64,000 nt of DNA from RGIG9115 sp045644665 (GTDB lineage: Bacteria > Bacillota > Clostridia > UBA1381), in NCBI GenBank assembly GCA_045644665.1, contig JAZRHH010000045.1:29291-93290 (forward strand), read 5' to 3'. The position numbers and the translations under genes were made by a program. Below the pieces are notes generated by a model, which saw nothing but the letters and a program-made list of their open reading frames with translations, did no database searches and had not been told where the DNA came from. Shown here piece by piece: positions 16,422 through 24,601 of the stretch (positions are counted from its first letter, which is position 1; every line of letters begins with the position of its first letter).

Positions 16422-17005
16422 TGTTCAGCAACCTCCTTTACTTTCTTTTCAAGATCATCCCTGTTACCATTATTATACACTAAATAATCACAATTTTCAA
16501 TATAAAATTTATTTTCTTTTTGAGAGCCTATTCTCGCCCTTGCCGCATCCTCCGAAATTTTGTCTCTTTCCTGTATCCTCCGAAGCCTTGTATCCATGTT
16601 TGCAAGTACACCAATTACTTTACGGCAGCTTTTTGTAACGCCGCTTTCAAAAAGCACAGCGCCGTCAATTCCAATCATACCGGAAGAAGATTTTTCGGCT
16701 AAATCAAAAATACGCTCAAGTATATAATAATGAGTAATTTCATTTAATCTTTGCAGCTTTTCACCGTCTGTAAAAACAATATCTGCAAGTTTTTTTCTTT
16801 GAAGAACGTTATCTTTATCTGTAATATCCGCTCCAAATTCTTCTTTCAGCTTTTCAAGGCATTCTTCCCCCGGCATGGTCACCTGCCTTGCAATAATGTC
16901 ACAGTCTATTATTTCAAAGCCAAGAACTTTAAACATTTCGGAAACGGTGGACTTTCCCGAGCCGCTTCCGCCGGTTATTCCAAACAGATATTTATTTTGC
17001 ATCAT
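16382..17005 (-). CDS. coaE: Dephospho-CoA kinase
   Basis: 207 residues. The P-loop GITGGSGSGKSTVSEMF is at the N-terminus. The DCD-type substrate segment reads IIDCDIIARQV and the lid region holds IQERDKISEDAARARIGSQ. It phosphorylates dephospho-CoA at the 3' hydroxyl, the last step of CoA synthesis. The ATG at 17005 follows GGAAAGAG within the end of polA; the gene overlaps polA by 14 bases, and the pair is translationally coupled. A polA-coaE pair is common in Clostridia. Confidence 0.94.
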   Translation of the reverse strand: MMQNKYLFGITGGSGSGKSTVSEMFKVLGFEIIDCDIIARQVTMPGEECLEKLKEEFGADITDKDNVLQRKKLADIVFTDGEKLQRLNEITHYYILERIFDLAEKSSSGMIGIDGAVLFESGVTKSCRKVIGVLANMDTRLRRIQERDKISEDAARARIGSQKENKFYIENCDYLVYNNGNRDDLEKKVKEVAEQLRIDEEKRKAAH

Positions 17006-19592
17006 ACCAACTCTTTCCATGTGCCATTTCTACCGCAAGAGGAACAGAAAGCTGTGCCGCATTTTCCATTTCCTCACGGAGCACCTTTTCAGCTTTTGAA
17101 ATTTCTTCCTCCGGCACCTCTAAAATAAGCTCGTCATGTACCTGAAGAATAAGCTTCGAGCGTAGTCCCTCCTCTTTAAGCCTTTTGTGAACACGGACCA
17201 TGGCAATTTTTATAATATCCGCCGCTGTTCCCTGTATTGGTGCGTTTGAAGCTGCCCTTTCACCAAAGGAGCGAATGTTAAAGTTTGGCGAGCGAAGCTC
17301 CGGTATATAACGCACTCTTCCGTAAAGAGTACGAACAAATCCCTCTTCCTTTGCTTTTTCCTTTGTTTCCTCCAGATACTCATTCATTCCCGAGTACCGC
17401 GCTTTATAGTTTGTTATATATTTTTTTGCCTCTCCAATTGGAATTTTTAAATCCTGGGCAAGAGAAAACTCTCCCATGCCATACACTATTCCAAAGTTAA
17501 CTGTCTTTGCAAAGCTGCGCATTTTTGATGTTACTTCCTCAAGTGGCACATCAAAAACCTGCGCGGCCGTAACTGAATGTATGTCGTCTCCGTTTTTATA
17601 AGCCTCTGTCATAACCTTGTCGCCTGACAGGTGTGCAAGAATTCGCAGCTCAATCTGTGAATAGTCGGCGTCAAGGAGTACATTCCCCTCTCCTGCTATA
17701 AACATTTTTCTTATTTCACGTCCAAGAGCTGTTCTTACAGGAATATTTTGAAGATTAGGCTCTGCAGAGCTTAGTCTGCCTGTTACGGTTACAGTTTGGT
17801 TGAACATAGAATGTATCTTTCCGGTTTCTTTGTCCACCACAGTGCTAAGTCCGTCACAGTATGTGCTCTTTAGCTTTGTAAGCTGCCTGTATTCGAGAAT
17901 TTTTTCAACAGCAGGGTGTTTGCCCCTTAGCTTTTCAAGAACCTCTGCACCGGTAGCGTATCCCGTTTTGGTTTTCTTTGCAGGCTTTAGCTCCAGCTTT
18001 TCAAAAAGTATTGGTCCAAGCTGCTTTGGAGAGTTTATATTAAATTCCTCTCCCACAAGAGAATATATCTCCTCCGTCAGCCTCCCAATATCTGCCTCAA
18101 GCTTTGCTCCAAATTTATCAAGCTCCGCTGTATCAACGGTTATGCCCTCTTTTTCCATATCACCAAGGACAAAAACAAGGGGCATTTCTATCTCGTAAAA
18201 CAGATTATCAAGACCTTTTTCCTTAAGCTCTTTTTCCATAACCTCCCAAATAGGAATTATAGAAAATGCCGTTTTTTCAAGTGTATCGTCTGCGCTTTTT
18301 TCATCATCAAAAAGGCTCATTTGAGTGTTTGTCTCTTTTTCTTCGGGAGGCTCCGCACCTATATAATCCTTAAGCGCTCCAAAAACTGTATATTCGCTCT
18401 TTGACGGGTTCAAAAGGTATGCAGCAATTGCAAGGTCTGCCTTTATATTTGTAAATTCAAGCCTATCCGACAGAGCAACATAATCCTCTTTCATACTAAA
18501 CATATAGACTTGCTTGGTATTGTCTTTAAGTACAGATTTTAATACTCTTTCGCTTTCTCCGCCGTACACAGAATATACTGCCCGTCCGTCAGAAAAAGCT
18601 GCTGCCTCAACATCTTTTCCGGTTCTTTTTATAACACAGGAGATTTTGTTCCCAAGGCCTTCTATGCTTTTTGCAGCTTTTTGATTTTCAAAAAAGTTTG
18701 TGACAGTTTTTTTCACTCCCCCAAGCTTTTTAATAAAGGAGTTAAGCTCTAATCTTTCGAGCAGCTTTATAAATTCTTCCCTCTTTGATAGCTCATCTTC
18801 TGAAAAAGAACAGCTGCTTAAGTCAAATTCAATTGGCACACTTCGGCAAATTCTCGCAAGTTCTTTGCTAAGCTTTGCACTTTCCTCTCCGTCTTTTAGC
18901 TTTTGAAGGGTTGCACCCTTTACTCCGGAGCTTTCTATATTTTCATAAAGTGCTTCAATTGAGTGGTGCTCTGCAATTAGCTTTGTGGCAGTTTTTTCAC
19001 CAATTCCCGCAACTCCCGGTATATTATCCGAGGGGTCTCCCATAAGCGCCTTCACATCAATAAACTCTGTTGGTGTTACATTATATTTATCTTTTACTTC
19101 CTTTATTCCATAGCAAACAGTCTCACTTTTTCCCATACGTGAAACGGTCAAAATAACATTTGTATTGTCAGAAACAAGCTGCAAATCGTCCTTGTCCCCT
19201 GTTGCAATAAGGCATTTTATATTTTCCCTGTCGCAAATTGCAGAAACAGTTCCTATAATATCGTCTGCCTCATATCCCTCAATTTCAAGAACAGGTACAC
19301 CCATAGCCGACAAAATTTCGCGTGCATATGGCATTTGCACCTTTAAATCATCAGGCATGGGACGTCTGCCTGCCTTATACTCTCCGTACATTTTATGGCG
19401 GAAGGTAGGAGCCTTAAGGTCAAAAGCACCACATATAAAATCAGGCTTTTCCTCGTTTATCAGCTTAAATAAAATATTTAAAAATCCGTATATTGCATTA
19501 GTGGGGGTTCCGTCAGAAGCTGAAAGAAATCTTATTCCGTAGTACGCCCTGTTTAATATACTGTTAGAGTCTAATATAAGCAGCTTTTTCAT
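16992..19592 (-). CDS. polA: DNA polymerase I
   Basis: 866 residues. Residues 1-290 form the 5'-3' exonuclease (YEADDIIGT, LMGDPSDNIPGVAGIGEKTA). Residues 300-480 occupy the 3'-5' exonuclease position but show no DxE catalytic motif, so proofreading is probably lost, as in many Gram-positive enzymes. The polymerase domain shows motif A LDADYSQIELRILAHLSGD, motif B RSFAKTVNFGIVYGMGEFSL and motif C LQVHDELILEVPE. It fills gaps and removes primers in repair and lagging-strand maturation. It heads the operon with coaE, SLT, kinase-like, uppP and DUF1189. Confidence 0.96.
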   Translation of the reverse strand: MKKLLILDSNSILNRAYYGIRFLSASDGTPTNAIYGFLNILFKLINEEKPDFICGAFDLKAPTFRHKMYGEYKAGRRPMPDDLKVQMPYAREILSAMGVPVLEIEGYEADDIIGTVSAICDRENIKCLIATGDKDDLQLVSDNTNVILTVSRMGKSETVCYGIKEVKDKYNVTPTEFIDVKALMGDPSDNIPGVAGIGEKTATKLIAEHHSIEALYENIESSGVKGATLQKLKDGEESAKLSKELARICRSVPIEFDLSSCSFSEDELSKREEFIKLLERLELNSFIKKLGGVKKTVTNFFENQKAAKSIEGLGNKISCVIKRTGKDVEAAAFSDGRAVYSVYGGESERVLKSVLKDNTKQVYMFSMKEDYVALSDRLEFTNIKADLAIAAYLLNPSKSEYTVFGALKDYIGAEPPEEKETNTQMSLFDDEKSADDTLEKTAFSIIPIWEVMEKELKEKGLDNLFYEIEMPLVFVLGDMEKEGITVDTAELDKFGAKLEADIGRLTEEIYSLVGEEFNINSPKQLGPILFEKLELKPAKKTKTGYATGAEVLEKLRGKHPAVEKILEYRQLTKLKSTYCDGLSTVVDKETGKIHSMFNQTVTVTGRLSSAEPNLQNIPVRTALGREIRKMFIAGEGNVLLDADYSQIELRILAHLSGDKVMTEAYKNGDDIHSVTAAQVFDVPLEEVTSKMRSFAKTVNFGIVYGMGEFSLAQDLKIPIGEAKKYITNYKARYSGMNEYLEETKEKAKEEGFVRTLYGRVRYIPELRSPNFNIRSFGERAASNAPIQGTAADIIKIAMVRVHKRLKEEGLRSKLILQVHDELILEVPEEEISKAEKVLREEMENAAQLSVPLAVEMAHGKSWYDAK

Positions 19593-19609
19593 AATACATA
19601 AGCCTTTCC

Positions 19610-20284
19610 TTAAATATTTTCTATCTGCCAGTCAATTGGCTCTTTACCCATTTCCTTTAAAAGCTCGTTTGTCTTTGCAAAATGTCCGCAGCCGAAAAAT
19701 CCACGACTGGCAGAGAGAGGACTTGGATGAACAGTTGTAAGAATGTGGTGGCAGGGGTTTTTTATAAGCCGCGCCTTTTCCTTAGCATTATTCCCCCAAA
19801 GGAGAAAAATAACCGGCTCCGTACGTGCATTAAGCTTTTCAATTACGCAGTCTGTAAAAATTTCCCAACCCTTGCCCCTGTGTGAATTTGCCATACCGTC
19901 ACGAACAGTAAGGGCAGCGTTTAAAAGCAGCACTCCCTGCTTTGCCCACTTTTCCAAAAACCCGTTGTTTGGTATGTAGCATCCAAGCTCGTGATTAAGC
20001 TCCTTGTACATATTAAGAAGCGAGGGGGGTATGGGTACCGACTTTTGCACAGAAAATGCAAGTCCGTGTGCCTGATTTTCCCCGTGGTATGGGTCCTGTC
20101 CTATAATAACCGCCTTTGTGCCTGAATATGACGTCAGCTTAAGGGCATTGAAAATATCGTGCATAGATGGGTGAATAATATGGTTTTTGTACTCCGATTT
20201 TAAAAATGTGCGAAGAGTTTTGTAGTATTCTTTGTCAAACTCACCGTCAAGTATCTTGTCCCAGTCATTTCCAATGTTAACCAT
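19610..20284 (-). CDS. ung: Uracil-DNA glycosylase
   Basis: 224 residues of family 1 UDG. The water-activating motif GQDPYHGENQAHGLAFSV lies at about residues 62-79, and the DNA-intercalation loop HPSPLSASRGFFGCGHF near 185-201. It excises uracil from DNA. The ATG at 20284 follows AAGGAGGCGG; a longer in-frame start would add 19 residues without a ribosome site. The gene lies 18 bases from polA, forming a repair pair in the same direction. Confidence 0.95.
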   Translation of the reverse strand: MVNIGNDWDKILDGEFDKEYYKTLRTFLKSEYKNHIIHPSMHDIFNALKLTSYSGTKAVIIGQDPYHGENQAHGLAFSVQKSVPIPPSLLNMYKELNHELGCYIPNNGFLEKWAKQGVLLLNAALTVRDGMANSHRGKGWEIFTDCVIEKLNARTEPVIFLLWGNNAKEKARLIKNPCHHILTTVHPSPLSASRGFFGCGHFAKTNELLKEMGKEPIDWQIENI

Positions 20285-20349
20285 ATTTTCCGCCTCCTTG
20301 CTAATTACAGTAATTTTATCACAAATTCCATAGTCTGTCAAATTTTAAA

Positions 20350-20376
20350 GGAGGTGTTGCCAAAGGCAACACCTCC
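20350..20376 (-). terminator. Terminator of the Cys-rich mini-protein gene
   Basis: Perfect 12-base stem GGAGGTGTTGCC / GGCAACACCTCC with a TTT loop and a T-rich tail on the minus strand. Confidence 0.85.
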
Positions 20377-20386
20377 GTAGCCACTA

Positions 20387-20536
20387 TTAGCAGCAGTCAT
20401 TACGTGACTCACGACACTCACAGCAGTTGTTACCGCCGAAAAGATTACTATCACCGCATGAAAAAACGAGAACAATAATAATTAATACCCAGATCCACTG
20501 GTCATTATTGTTTCCGCAACCTCCGAAAAGTCCCAC
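20387..20536 (-). CDS. 49-residue Gly/Asn/Cys-rich membrane mini-protein, probable sporulation gene
   Basis: Reads MGLFGGCGNNNDQWIWVLII, then IVLVFSCGDSNLFGGN, ending in a cluster NNCCECRESRNDCC. One hydrophobic helix separates a Gly/Asn-rich head from a Cys-rich tail. Many spore-formers encode short proteins of this look near sporulation genes; I cannot name a family. The start is GTG at 20536 with ribosome site AAGGAG. A sigma-K-like promoter lies upstream and a strong terminator downstream, so it is a self-contained unit. Confidence 0.65.
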   Translation of the reverse strand: MGLFGGCGNNNDQWIWVLIIIVLVFSCGDSNLFGGNNCCECRESRNDCC

Positions 20537-20593
20537 TATTATCACTCCTTACGAGAAAGTCATGAGAAAGCGGCTTGCCGCCTCTCACTACTG

Positions 20594-20625
20594 TATACTA
20601 TGCAGCGTAAAATGATAAGGTGCAC
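20594..20625 (-). promoter_or_regulatory. Sigma-K/E-like promoter of the mini-protein
   Basis: CATAGTATA (20602-20594, minus strand) fits the sigma-K -10 pattern CATANNNTA. An AC-containing GTGCACC lies about 16-17 bases upstream (20625-20619). The 5' leader also contains a GC-rich hairpin at 20551-20577. Confidence 0.4.
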
Positions 20626-20685
20626 AGCAAAGATTTCATTTTCAAATTAAAATTTATTTAAAAGGAATTTTACAGCCCTCAGCAC

Positions 20686-20714
20686 TTGACAAATCGCTGT
20701 ATTTTGTATAAAAT
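20686..20714 (+). promoter_or_regulatory. Promoter of rex-galE
   Basis: TTGACA (20686-20691), 17-base spacer, TAAAAT (20709-20714), 68 bases before the rex start. Confidence 0.65.
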
Positions 20715-20781
20715 AATATAGAACAATCGAGTGAATTTTTACCATTGTTATATTGGCATATATGAGGAAAAGAGGAAACAT

Positions 20782-21426
20782 ATGGGAATTTACGAAAAAC
20801 AAGTCCCTGACGTTGTAATAAAAAGACTTCCGAGATACTATAGATATTTAAGTGAGCTGCTTAAGATGGATATAAAACGCATTTCCTCCGGAGCGCTCAG
20901 CCAGAAAATGAACGTAACAGCTTCACAAATCAGGCAAGATTTTAATTTTTTCGGAGGCTTTGGACAGCAGGGTTATGGATATAATGTAGAATATCTTCAC
21001 AGCACCATAGGAGATATCTTAGGCGTAAAAAAAGGTAATACTGCCATTATTATCGGTGCAGGTAATCTGGGCAAAGCCCTTGCAAACCACGACTCTATAC
21101 AAAGACGTGGCTTTGACATACTTGCTATGTTTGATAATAGTCCATCAGTAATAGGCGAAGAGGTAAACGGCAAAGCCGTATATGACATAAAAAATCTTGA
21201 AAGCTTTATTTCTGAAAACAGAGTTGATGTGGCAATTATTGCAATACCAAAAGATCATGTGCAAGAGATTGCAACCCGTGTCATAAACGCAGGGGTACGT
21301 GGAATTTTAAACTTTGCGTACACAGAAATAAAAACAAATAAGAAAGTGGCAATAGAAAACGTACATATCACAGATTCTCTTATGACATTATCTTACAAGC
21401 TAAATTTGGAAAGGACGGAATATTAA
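20782..21426 (+). CDS. rex: Redox-sensing transcriptional repressor Rex
   Basis: 214 residues. The N-terminal winged helix (VVIKRLPRYYRYLSEL; SSGALSQKMNVTASQIRQDF) binds DNA. The Rossmann domain binds NADH/NAD (AIIIGAGNLGKALANH; ILAMFDNSPS). The C-terminal domain-swapped helix ends the protein. Rex releases operators when NADH/NAD rises and controls fermentative and hydrogenase genes in Clostridia. The ATG at 20782 follows AGAGGAAACAT; the upstream ATG at 20731 lacks a ribosome site. galE starts on the next base. Confidence 0.95.
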   Translation: MGIYEKQVPDVVIKRLPRYYRYLSELLKMDIKRISSGALSQKMNVTASQIRQDFNFFGGFGQQGYGYNVEYLHSTIGDILGVKKGNTAIIIGAGNLGKALANHDSIQRRGFDILAMFDNSPSVIGEEVNGKAVYDIKNLESFISENRVDVAIIAIPKDHVQEIATRVINAGVRGILNFAYTEIKTNKKVAIENVHITDSLMTLSYKLNLERTEY

Positions 21427-22440
21427 ATGAAGATTTTAGTAACAGGCGGAGCAGGATATATCGGCAGCCATACATGCGTTGAACTTTTGAACAGGGACTA
21501 TGAAATTGTTGTACTTGACAACCTTTCAAACTCATGTGAAAAATCCCTTGACGCAGTTAAAAAAATTACAGGAAAGGATTTTCCTTTCTACAAGGTTGAT
21601 ATGCTTGACATTGATGCAATGGAGCAGGCATTTATCGACCATAAATTTGATTCTGTAATCCACTTTGCAGGATTGAAGGCTGTTGGCGAGTCAACACAAA
21701 TACCCATCACATACTATCATAACAACATAACAGGTACACTAAATCTTCTTATGCTTATGGAAAAGTATGATGTAAACAATATCGTTTTCTCAAGCTCTGC
21801 AACAGTTTACGGAACTCCAAAAACTGTGCCCATAAGAGAGGATTTTCCACGTTCAACCACAAACCCATACGGCTCAACAAAGCTGATGATAGAAGACATT
21901 TTAACAGACGTTACAAAGGCAAATCCAAAGCTCTCTGTTTCACTTCTTCGTTATTTTAACCCAATTGGCGCACACGAAAGCGGAACAATGGGCGAGGACC
22001 CAAAGGGAATACCAAACAACCTTCTTCCATATATTACACAGGTTGCAGTTGGCAAATTAAAGGAACTTTCTGTTTTCGGAAGCGACTATGACACAGTTGA
22101 CGGCACAGGTGTGCGTGACTATATCCACGTTGTAGACCTTGCCTGCGGTCATGTAAAAACTGTTGAACATTGCACAGATAAGCCGGGAGTGCATATTTAT
22201 AACCTTGGCACAGGCAACGGCTACTCTGTACTCCAGATAGTTGAAGCATTTAAACAGGCAAGCGGTGCAGATGTTCCATACAAAATTGTTGACCGCCGCC
22301 CGGGCGATATTGCAGAATGCTTTGCAGACCCTACAAAAGCAAAAGCAGAGCTTGGCTGGGAAGCACAGTATGGCATCGAAAGAATGTGCCAAGACTCTTG
22401 GAGATGGCAGAAGAATAATCCAAACGGTTATAACCAATAA
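21427..22440 (+). CDS. galE: UDP-glucose 4-epimerase
   Basis: 337 residues, extended SDR family. NAD-binding GGAGYIGSHTCVELL is at the N-terminus, the catalytic Ser/Tyr/Lys set is in FSSSATVYG and NPYGSTKLMIEDI, and the product-binding region holds YFNPIGAHESGTMGEDP. It interconverts UDP-glucose and UDP-galactose for galactose use and polysaccharide synthesis. It directly abuts rex (0 bases between), an uncommon pairing that puts a sugar-nucleotide enzyme under the rex promoter. Followed by a terminator. Confidence 0.96.
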   Translation: MKILVTGGAGYIGSHTCVELLNRDYEIVVLDNLSNSCEKSLDAVKKITGKDFPFYKVDMLDIDAMEQAFIDHKFDSVIHFAGLKAVGESTQIPITYYHNNITGTLNLLMLMEKYDVNNIVFSSSATVYGTPKTVPIREDFPRSTTNPYGSTKLMIEDILTDVTKANPKLSVSLLRYFNPIGAHESGTMGEDPKGIPNNLLPYITQVAVGKLKELSVFGSDYDTVDGTGVRDYIHVVDLACGHVKTVEHCTDKPGVHIYNLGTGNGYSVLQIVEAFKQASGADVPYKIVDRRPGDIAECFADPTKAKAELGWEAQYGIERMCQDSWRWQKNNPNGYNQ

Positions 22441-22472
22441 AAAAATGGAGTGTTAAAACACTCCATTTTTTA
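22438..22472. terminator. Bidirectional terminator after galE
   Basis: AAAAAATGGAGTGTT / AACACTCCATTTTTT hairpin between convergent genes. Confidence 0.9.
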
Positions 22473-22757
22473 ATTGCTAAGCGCCATTTTCAGCCACCAA
22501 CTGCCAATGTCCAGGGCAGTGTAAATGTCCTCTTTTTCTGATTCACGGAAAACCTGTGCATTTTCAAGGTCTCCTGTGTTTGAAATAACCTTTATTTTTA
22601 CCTTTGACGCACACTGTATATCCTTTACAGGTTTTGTCTCTGTTATGTCAAGCTGTAAAATATATCTCTCACTTGGGTCACCGTAATAAAGAGTGTTTCC
22701 CGAACGAAAGAGCGGCTTTTCTCTGAAAGTAAGCTGTTTCTTTTTCTTTGTTTGCAT
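22470..22757 (-). CDS. Hypothetical protein, 95 aa
   Basis: Starts MQTKKKKQLTFREKPLFRSG and continues with alternating beta-like segments (NTLYYGDPSERYILQLDI, VKIKVISNTG), ending KEDIYTALDIGSWWLKMALS. No signal peptide or membrane helix. It is acidic in the second half, with a basic N-terminus. I recognise no family. The ATG at 22757 has ribosome site AAGGAGAG at 8 bases; one 21 bases further upstream lacks one. Confidence 0.6.
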   Translation of the reverse strand: MQTKKKKQLTFREKPLFRSGNTLYYGDPSERYILQLDITETKPVKDIQCASKVKIKVISNTGDLENAQVFRESEKEDIYTALDIGSWWLKMALSN

Positions 22758-22842
22758 TTCTTTCTCTCCTTCCGCCAAAATTTGTATCTGTATTATTATA
22801 CCACCTGTGGACGCTCTATGTCAAGGATTTTTTATAAACTAC

Positions 22843-22871
22843 TTGAAATCTCAAAAATAAAATGGTATAAT
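22843..22871 (+). promoter_or_regulatory. Promoter of rubrerythrin
   Basis: TTGAAA (22843-22848), 17-base spacer, TATAAT (22866-22871). Confidence 0.75.
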
Positions 22872-22907
22872 TATGTAAAATAATTCTTTTGAAAGGAATG
22901 AATATTT

Positions 22908-23447
22908 ATGGCAAACAAATACGCAGGAACAGAGACAGAAAAAAATCTTGAAGCGGCTTTCGCAGGAGAGTCACAGGCAAGAAACAAGTATACATACTTT
23001 GCTCCAAAGGCAAAGAAAGAGGGTTTTGAGCAAATAGCTGCACTTTTCCTTAAAACCGCTGATAACGAAAAGGAACACGCAAAAATGTGGTTTAAAGAGC
23101 TTGAAGGCATTGGCAATACCGCAGAAAACCTTGTAGAAGCCGCAAACGGTGAAAACTATGAATGGACAGACATGTACGCCGGCTTTGCTGAAACAGCAGA
23201 AAAGGAAGGCTTTACAGAACTTGCTCAAAAGTTCCGCCTTGTAGCAGCAATCGAAAAAAGCCACGAAGAGCGCTATCGTGCACTTTTAAAGAATATAGAA
23301 ACAGCTGAAGTTTTTGAAAAGAGCGAAGTAAAGGTATGGGAGTGCAGAAACTGCGGACATCTCGTAGTTGGCACAAAGGCACCGGAGTTGTGTCCTACCT
23401 GCGCACACCCTCAAAGCTATTTTGAAATTCATGTAGAAAATTATTAA
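22908..23447 (+). CDS. rbr: Rubrerythrin
   Basis: 179 residues. The N-terminal diiron four-helix bundle shows FAGESQARNKYTYFA, TADNEKEHAKMW and AAIEKSHEERY carrying the Glu/His ligands. The C-terminal rubredoxin-like domain has CRNCG and CPTCAHP. It reduces hydrogen peroxide in anaerobes using electrons from rubredoxin or NADH. Monocistronic between its own promoter and terminator. A second rubrerythrin of reversed domain order is at 49066. Confidence 0.95.
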   Translation: MANKYAGTETEKNLEAAFAGESQARNKYTYFAPKAKKEGFEQIAALFLKTADNEKEHAKMWFKELEGIGNTAENLVEAANGENYEWTDMYAGFAETAEKEGFTELAQKFRLVAAIEKSHEERYRALLKNIETAEVFEKSEVKVWECRNCGHLVVGTKAPELCPTCAHPQSYFEIHVENY

Positions 23448-23452
23448 TATAT

Positions 23453-23481
23453 AAAGAGGTCTGCAAAAGCAGACCTCTTTT
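23453..23481. terminator. Terminator after rubrerythrin
   Basis: AAAGAGGTCTGC / GCAGACCTCTTT stem, AAAA loop, T tail; can also end the convergent SLOG-like gene, whose stop codon it overlaps. Confidence 0.88.
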
Positions 23482-23911
23482 ATATTACAGAGATTATTTT
23501 CTTCTTTTTCCTTTGCGCATACTCCAAGGTTGTTGCAGCACCGCTCCATGAAAATACTACATAAGAAATAACAACATCAGCCTTATTAACCATATATTCG
23601 TTGCGCTTGGAAATCGCAAACTTAAGGGGAGTTTTTTCAATCGGCGGATATTCTGTAAAGTCGTATAGTGACGTTTCATATTCTCTGTTTAAATAAGGAA
23701 TTACAAGTATAGATTTTATATGGGGATATTTTGTTTTAAGTTCTTTAACCACATGTGCACTGATAATGTCAAAGCTTCCATATCCACCCAGTAAAAATTC
23801 CTCTGCACCATCTTTTATCGCTTTTTCAATTTCAACATGTAAATTTTTTATTATAGTCTCCCTGTGATCAGGGTCAATACTTCCATGACCGCAAAAAGTA
23901 ACTGTTTTCAT
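23480..23911 (-). CDS. SLOG-like (DUF1273-type) nucleotide-binding domain protein
   Basis: 143 residues. MKTVTFCGHGSIDPDHRE at the start and FLLGGYGSFDIISAHVVKEL resemble the C-[F/T]-GHR and GG-G motifs of the SLOG/DUF1273 superfamily. The later segments follow its Rossmann-like pattern (KSILVIPYLNRE; NKADVVISYVVFSWSGAATT). Such proteins bind nucleotides or NAD-derived signals; no function is proven. The ATG at 23911 is favoured over one at 23917 because AGGGG needs that spacing. Preceded by a strong promoter and a 200-base structured leader with its own terminator. Confidence 0.7.
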   Translation of the reverse strand: MKTVTFCGHGSIDPDHRETIIKNLHVEIEKAIKDGAEEFLLGGYGSFDIISAHVVKELKTKYPHIKSILVIPYLNREYETSLYDFTEYPPIEKTPLKFAISKRNEYMVNKADVVISYVVFSWSGAATTLEYAQRKKKKIISVI

Positions 23912-23929
23912 AATCATACCCCTAAAATC

Positions 23930-24137
23930 AAAAAAGTGCGTAGCCTACCCGAAAGCAGAGCCACGCACTAAAAAACGCAGGGACTCTGTTTCAAAGGTTG
24001 CTACACACTTTTTAATCAAGCTTACTTTATATTTACACAAAGGGCATGACGAAACAAGAGTGTACGCTTTTTACAAAATTAGCGTACCCCTTTGTGTAAA
24101 TAAATATTAAAATATAAAGTAATTAAAAAGTTGTAGC
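23930..24137 (-). ncRNA. Structured RNA, about 205 nt, leader of the SLOG-like gene or independent small RNA
   Basis: A perfectly placed promoter (24144-24172) puts the 5' end near 24137. The RNA folds as one long rod: 24122-24137 with 24000-24016 (16 pairs, one bulge), 24113-24121 with 24023-24031, 24088-24101 with 24031-24044 (14 perfect pairs) and 24081-24087 with 24062-24068. The 3' part holds two competing hairpins: CAGAGTCC (23988-23981) with GGCTCTG (23962-23956), or the terminator AGTGCGT (23969-23963) with ACGCACT (23941-23935) followed by T. The terminator ends 12 bases before the ribosome site, as in a riboswitch. A 6S-like RNA is the other possibility; I cannot assign a family. 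Confidence 0.7.
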
Positions 24138-24143
24138 ATATTT

Positions 24144-24172
24144 ATTATAGCACAATAAGTTTAAATTATCAA
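24144..24172 (-). promoter_or_regulatory. Promoter of the structured RNA
   Basis: TTGATA (24172-24167), 17-base spacer, TATAAT (24149-24144) on the minus strand; the first pairing base of the RNA falls 7 bases downstream. Confidence 0.8.
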
Positions 24173-24257
24173 TACTTTAGAACAATTTAATTTATGACAA
24201 AAAAGGACCGTACCCTTTTGTCCCCAGATTGAATAATCCCAAAGACAAAGTAATTTT

Positions 24258-24422
24258 CTGTGCCGAAGTCTTGGACTTTCAAAAATTTTCTTCCGACTGC
24301 AATGCCTTTCAAACAATCATACTTCCGCTTCATTTGAAAGGCAAGGATGCTCGCCGAGGCTATGTGCCGAGTGGCTTAGCGTCCGGTTGCACAAAGGAAT
24401 AAAATTTTTGGAAGATTGGCAG
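24258..24422. repeat. Nested imperfect inverted repeat, possible decayed mobile element or RNA
   Basis: Arms pair from outside in: TCT..GCC near 24257-24263 with GGCAGA (24418-24423); CAAAAATTTTCTTCC (24280-24294) with GGAATAAAATTTTTG (24396-24410), one mismatch; TGCCTTTCAAA (24303-24313) with TTTGAAAGGCA (24333-24343), perfect. No coding frame is apparent. No terminal target duplication was found. Confidence 0.5.
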
Positions 24423-24482
24423 ATGCTATAAAACATCCAATAAGACTTTATTTACAAGCTCCATGCAATGGTCGTTTGGGGG

Positions 24483-24535
24483 TCCGGGGAATCGAAAGCC
24501 CCGGAACTTTTGGTTCTTTTGGTTACAAAAGAACA
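24483..24535. repeat. Two consecutive hairpins downstream of spoIIE
   Basis: TCCGGGG / CCCCGGA (24483-24505) and GTTCTTTTGGTTACAAAAGAAC (about 24514-24534). On the minus strand they lie about 70-120 bases past the spoIIE stop and may act as a late terminator. The GC-rich hairpin next to this GTTCTTTTG element looks like an intergenic repeat. Confidence 0.45.
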
Positions 24536-24601
24536 TAATAAATAAAGTTATATGTTTTATCAAGGATTATTGGAAAAATTATAATTCTTATAAATTACAA
24601 T

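Noticed and set aside
24000..24137. A mobile MITE rather than an RNA
   Set aside because: The inverted repeat starts exactly at the predicted transcription start and is followed by a terminator; no target-site duplication was seen. Still possible, but RNA is the better reading.
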